NCBI GenBank assembly: GCA_033816765.1
Contig: CM066297.1
Coordinates: 1-64,000 of the forward strand
Reading direction: 5' to 3'
Origin: Nothopassalora personata
Lineage: Eukaryota; Ascomycota; Dothideomycetes; Mycosphaerellales; Mycosphaerellaceae
DNA length: 64,000 bases
This document shows positions 59,328-64,000 of the stretch, piece after piece. The notes under the pieces are model-generated. The model saw nothing but the letters and a program-made list of their open reading frames with translations, did no database searches and had not been told where the DNA came from. A program made the translations under genes and the position numbers. The stretch's first letter is position 1. Each line of letters begins with the position of its first letter.

Positions 59328-59574
59328 TGTTAAGATGTAGCATCTTAAGAGGAGCTAACAGTTAGGTTATAATCTAATAGCCTAAGGCATCTACGATGAC
59401 TCAGCTTGTCGGAAGAAACCTTCTCTCCCCTTTAGCTTAGATAGACATCTAACACAATCAACACATTGGTTCCTGATATATTGCTACATGCCCTATAGCT
59501 ATTAGCTAGTTAAAGATTGATCCCTTACTCCACTCCGCTGCTAACTACGTATCCTGTTAGGTCTCAACTTAACA
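59328..59574 (+). repeat. 3' LTR of nested copia C2
   Basis: 247 bp starting TGTTAAGATGTAGC, with TG retained where the 5' LTR has TA. It is preceded by AAGTAGGAG, a short purine tract. Confidence 0.93.
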
Positions 59575-59579
59575 ATCCC

Positions 59580-62500
59580 CTTCTTTAAGGTAGTCATACC
59601 GCCTTAGTTAGAGATAGTCTACAAATGGCTATCGAGCAATAATAGGAGCATCCTACTAAAGATTACTAAGAAGCAGCGCACAGCGCACTTCATTAGCACA
59701 ATTAGCAAGGGTGATACCATCTAAACACCGCCTATTTAGGACTCTAACGGCGACCGTACCGTTATAGCAGTAATAAATAGCATAGGGGGCACTAAAGGTG
59801 TAGTAACGTCTAGCAGGACCCCTATTAAACACCGCAAGCTCTTAGGCCGCTAGTAGTACTAAATCTTCGGCTATATTAGCGCTAAACGCATTAACTAGCT
59901 TCCGTTCAGAGTTGAGGGGGTGGTTATCAACCCTAATGCACCTAAAGCACCCCTTACTGCACATTGTAGAGCATGTGGCCTAGCTAAGGCACACAAAGTG
60001 TTCAACAGGACTAAGCCAATTAGGGCAATAACTTCCTATGGGCACGTAGCCATAGATTTAGCTAAGTTCATACTAGCATACAATAGTAATCGTTACCTAG
60101 TTCATTTCTACGATTTAGATACCTACGGGCACTTTCAATCCACCATTAAGAATAGGGACTAACCATTAGTATTGGCTTGCTTTAACAGCCTACTTAGCTT
60201 CATTAATTTCATTAGGCGCAGGTTTGTTTGCTTCTACAGCGATAATAAAGTAGCTATTAGCACAGCCTTCCGCTTAACCATTAATAACAATTGAATTGAG
60301 TAGCATAACACTGCTAACTACGCGTCTAACTAGGACCTAGTAGAACGAGCGGGCGGCGTTATCATTACGATGTCTCGCACAATCCGCATTTATGCTCGCC
60401 TACCTAAAAAGCTCTAGAATGAATGTATAGTAGCTGCCGTCTACATTCTCTAGCGGTCACTAATCTAATTAAAAGGCTAGAAGACTCCCTTCGAATTAGC
60501 AATAGGCAGGGTACTAAATGTAGGCCACATAGTAGTGTACGGCTGCCTAGCCTACGTATACATTTATAGCACCACTTTACTAGGTAAGACTAAGAAGCTT
60601 AAAGAACGAGCACTTATCGGATACCTTGTAGGCTACGACTCTACTAACATCTATAGGGTGTAGGACCTATCGAAAGATAGGGTTATGCGGGTAAAGGACG
60701 TCCTCTTTAATAAGACTACGCTCTACGACCCATCAATTCTCACTGCTAGTTACTTAACCCCTGTTAAGAACATCGTAATAGCAGAACCGGCTAAAGAGCC
60801 TAAACAGTACTACGACCTATATATAGCTCACCATGAGTAGGACACAGCATAGGCCGAGGGGGTAGAAGAATAGGCTTAACAGCAGCCGCTCTATTAAAAC
60901 CCTCGTTAACACGCCCATTAACAATTACTGCTTAGGCATAAACTACACTAGCTATAACACCGAGCGCTAGTAACATTCAACTAACCTAAAGGTGACAGCA
61001 GTTTCTAGCTACTTGATTAGCCGTCATTAAATAACGCTACAACCCCTACACTTTCACGAGACTAGGTCAAATCCGGGGTCGAACTATCGACTAATAAGAG
61101 CACAGAGAACTCCGACTATAATAACAGCCATTAAAACAACGCGGTCAATAGTGACGCGTCTTAATAGTACATTAACGACTTTAAGCAGCAATTGATAGAT
61201 GCACTTATAGAGGAAGACCGTAAGGAGATTATAGTAGACATAGATGCTTCGACGACTCTAGACGTCGCTGCCGCTCCTCCTTTAGTAATCCCCTTCGAAG
61301 AACTTAGTTAAATAGATGAGTTTTCCCCTAATTCTAACTATACCCTTACCGACACTAGGAAGAGGCTCCGAACCGCCTACTTCCACTATGCTCTGCATAA
61401 TATTATGGTCGCTAACGTTGTCATTAGCTAGATGGCGGGCATCCGCCCGAGACCTCGTTACCTAGGACGTAAGCACCACGATGTCGTACGAATACGCCGA
61501 TCCTCCCCTATACGTACTATTAACACTATTACGTCGATGCACCGCGATGACCTTCCGCCCGAACCTCTAAACTACCGAGCCGCCATGAAGCACCGCTTCG
61601 CCTAACAATAGCGTAAAGCTATAGCTAAAGAGTTTGCTAAAGCAGTCTTAACCGGCACGTTTAAATAGACCACATAGTAAGAGAAGGATTATAATGCTTA
61701 GTAAGAGGACGGACTTTAGCCACTATTACCGCTAAAGTAGGTGTACAAGTATAAGTTAGATAAGTATAGCATGCTAAAGAGCTTCAAGGCCCGGCTATGC
61801 GTAAGAGGCGATCTATAGGGCACATACTTAGATACATACGCCGCTACATTGCTAGTAAGTATGTTTCGCCTCTACTGTGCTATAGCCGCGAGCTTCGACC
61901 TAGAAGCTAAATAGTTTGATATTGTTAACGCCTTCTTAAACTTAGACCTGCTATATACTATGTATCTACAGCCGCCTCCTAGAATCGATCGCCCTGCCGA
62001 TAGACACGCTCTTAAACTAGTTAAGGCCCTCTACGGACTAAAGGAGTCCCCTTTGTTGTAGTACAACTCCCTTACCGAGACGCTAGCCTCCCTTAGAATA
62101 GTTCCTCTCTCGGACTCCGAATACATCTACTATAATAATAAGGTTATGTTCTTCTTTTATATAGACGACCTAGTTATGCTATATCACCGCAAGTATAAGG
62201 ACTATGCACTTAGCATTAAGAAGCGTCTACTTGCTAAGTACGAGATGCACGAGCTTAGAGATCTTACCTAGTTTCTAGGAATTAAGGTAACACGAGATCG
62301 GTAGAAGAGACTGCTATAGCTCTTATAAGAGGACTACATCGAGAAGCTCGCTACTAAGTTTAGCATATCTACTAGCGTACGTAAGACAAATATACTAGTA
62401 GATTAACACCTTAACTAGACGGTGCCTAAAGGCTATGTTATAGAAGCCATTAAGATCCTTGCTTACTAACAACGCATTAGATCCCTTAACTTTGTAGTAA

Positions 62501-63249
62501 CATATATACGCCCGGACATTGCCTTTTCCCTATTAATGCTTTCGTAGTATCTAACTAAGCTAATAGACACGCATCTAAAGCTTATAGACCAGTGCCTACG
62601 CTACCTCCTAGAGACTAAGAACCACTGCCTTATGTATAGCGCTAGTAAGCACATCACTAGCCTATATAGTCAACCTAAACATCTCGGCAAGAACTATAAG
62701 TTCTTCGGTACATTAGATGCCTCCTACGGCATAAACGTCGACAGGACTAGCTCTAGCGGATAGATCTTTATGCTCTTCGGCGGACTAGTCGACTATAAAG
62801 CATCTAAGCAGATTACTGTTACTAAGTCCTTAACCGAAGCCGAACTCCTTAGCCTATTATAAGCGGCATTAGAGCTAATCTAGTAGGAACGCATCTTTGC
62901 CGAGATCTATCTCGAGTTTAACTAGTATATATACCTGTACTATAACAACACCTAGACTATTCGACTTATTAACTAGTAAGGGTAAAAGCTTAACACTAAG
63001 CTACGCTATATTAACATCTACCACTACTAGCTCCGCTAGAGAAACTAGCGAGGAGATATCGAGATTCGGTATCTTAACACTAACGACATGCCTATAGATA
63101 GGCTCACTAAGCTGCTACTACTATAAAAGCATAGGCACTTCGTAGAGCTGCTCAACATAGCTAAGGAAGGCGTAGACCCACGCTCCTTAGCGCCCACTAT
63201 AGATGCTAACACTAGCCGCATTACCTTAGGGGGTGATAATAACGCCTAA
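59580..63249 (+). pseudogene. Copia C1 pol, second part (IN-RT-RNase H)
   Basis: Resumes directly after the ATCCC duplication. A pre-integrase CRACGLAKAHK motif is in the open piece 59,920-60,162, followed by the integrase core (VAIDLAKFILAYN; FVCFYSDNKVAI; about 60,040-60,260). A Gln/His-rich linker lies at about 60,840-61,200. RT: AKQFDIVNAFLNLDLLYTMY (about 61,905), LVKALYGLKESPL, FFYIDDLVMLY with YxDD intact (about 62,153). RNase H: GTLDASYGINVDRTSSSGQI (about 62,708) and TVTKSLTEAELLSL, with LNTNDMPIDRLTKLL near 63,070-63,115. Stops are TAG/TAA at Gln/Trp-type codons. Confidence 0.88.
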
Positions 63250-63840
63250 GAAGCGTAGGCCTGCTACTACACTAGTAGTAGCTCTTCTCGACAGTTACTA
63301 GCACTAGGCTTTAACTATAGGACTCTTCTCCTCGGCGCATCGCAGTAGCGATGTAGAACGACATAGTAATTAGCCACTACTAAGCACGACTTCCCTTTTA
63401 TCCTTCTATGCTATATTAGGAAGGAACTAGTAGCAGGACTGTATAAAAACACCTCTTTAGGTCCAAACCCTTCCTCTTTCCTTAACTAACCAACATAGAC
63501 CGGTAGAGGTTATATAGTATGTTCGGCACTACTGTCTCCTCTACCGGCTCCGCACTACCGCCTAGCGCCGCTAGCGCCGCTACCGCTAGAGCAAGCGTCC
63601 ACCATTCACCGGCGCTGCCCTAGCACCACTATTACTAGTAGGTGTTTCTCGAACTCCTATTGGCCCATGGTAAAAGGACCGGAAACACCCCTATTACTAG
63701 TAGCGGTGCAGCGCATACGCACTAGCACAGCAAGGCACCCCAATTGCCGAAGCAACAGCGTACTATAACACCTAGGATTTTGATTAAGAATAGAGCGGAC
63801 ATTAAAGCGGACGATAGGCCAAGTAATAAATTCAGCAGAT
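63250..63840. other. 3' flank of C1, undetermined
   Basis: Follows a purine-rich TTAGGGGGTGATAATAACG (63,226-63,244). Contains CTGTATAAAAACACC (about 63,440), a TATA-like promoter word, and a CCTCTACCGG-rich part. It does not resemble the C1 5' LTR. Confidence 0.35.
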
Positions 63841-63844
63841 ATAA

Positions 63845-63955
63845 TAACCCCTAGGACTCGAACCCACAACCTCACATGTCCGTTGAAATGCAGGGAGATA
63901 GCACGCCTTACCGTTCAGTGCTATAAGAACAGCTCAGCCACCCCACCGGACAAGA
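63845..63955 (-). ncRNA. tRNA-like pol III region (tRNA pseudogene or SINE head)
   Basis: On the minus strand GGTTCGAGTCC (63,854-63,864) is a perfect B-box type motif with a GTGGG stem. Upstream, GTGGCTGAGC and GGTAAGGCGTGC resemble D-arm/A-box parts of a class II tRNA, but extra bases split them and the acceptor ends do not pair. A degenerate tRNA or tRNA-derived SINE is more likely than a functional tRNA. Confidence 0.4.
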
Positions 63956-64000
63956 ATCACATCGCTCAGAACCTATTATATAGGTTAACTGCAGTGTGAG

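Noticed and set aside
1..64000. A genetic code in which TAG/TAA mean Gln.
   Set aside because: Stops also replace Trp (TGG), CA/TG loss extends through non-coding DNA, and the unmutated gag at 23,360 uses a standard code. RIP explains all of it.

Overview
The window looks like AT-rich heterochromatin of a filamentous ascomycete (Pezizomycotina) that has repeat-induced point mutation (RIP). No intact host gene is visible. Over most of the 64 kb the dinucleotides CA and TG are strongly depleted while TA is in excess, and CpG is retained. Reading frames of old elements survive except that Gln and Trp codons have become TAG or TAA, which is the mark of CpA-to-TpA mutation on both strands. The species cannot be named from the sequence.

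Layout. 1-6,239: RIP-degraded DNA with a 54-bp tandem repeat, an unknown plus-strand reading frame, a 164-bp satellite, a minus-strand dynamin-like GTPase relic, a 180-bp satellite containing TTAGNN hexamers, and the start of a satellite of about 364-377 bp. 6,240-19,237: a 13-kb Ty3/gypsy element with 393-bp LTRs and three successive reading frames (gag-protease, pol, and a large unknown ORF3). A long GC-rich palindrome sits in each LTR and at both frame boundaries. The element was hit by a 773-bp retroposon (13,114) and by a variant LTR (15,649). 19,250-20,525: a compact non-autonomous LTR element with identical 161-bp LTRs and a 79-bp tandem array. 20,526-22,990: the 364-377-bp satellite resumes, then a RIP-damaged unknown reading frame and a second 164-bp array. 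23,015-25,415: a young 2.4-kb LTR element with apparently identical 319-bp LTRs that carries an intact gag and, convergent to it, an antisense gene with a Zn2Cys6-spaced cysteine cluster, a predicted coiled coil and an acidic tail.

25,870-52,013: a mosaic of 5'-truncated copia copies sandwiched between roughly 530-bp inverted foldback arms, together with a TIR DNA transposon. Two of the copia units, at 37.4-43.6 kb and 46.7-52.0 kb, form a large inverted repeat centred near 44.8 kb, and a solo LTR of the young family (48,374) lies in the second one. 52,014-63,250: a copia element (C1) with a second copia element (C2, 53,961-59,574) nested inside it; both show a half-tRNA-iMet primer site. The right edge holds a tRNA-like pol III motif.

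The nesting gives a relative chronology: satellites first, then the gypsy element, then the retroposon, variant LTR and compact LTR element. The 2.4-kb gag/antisense element and its solo LTRs are the youngest, showing almost no RIP.
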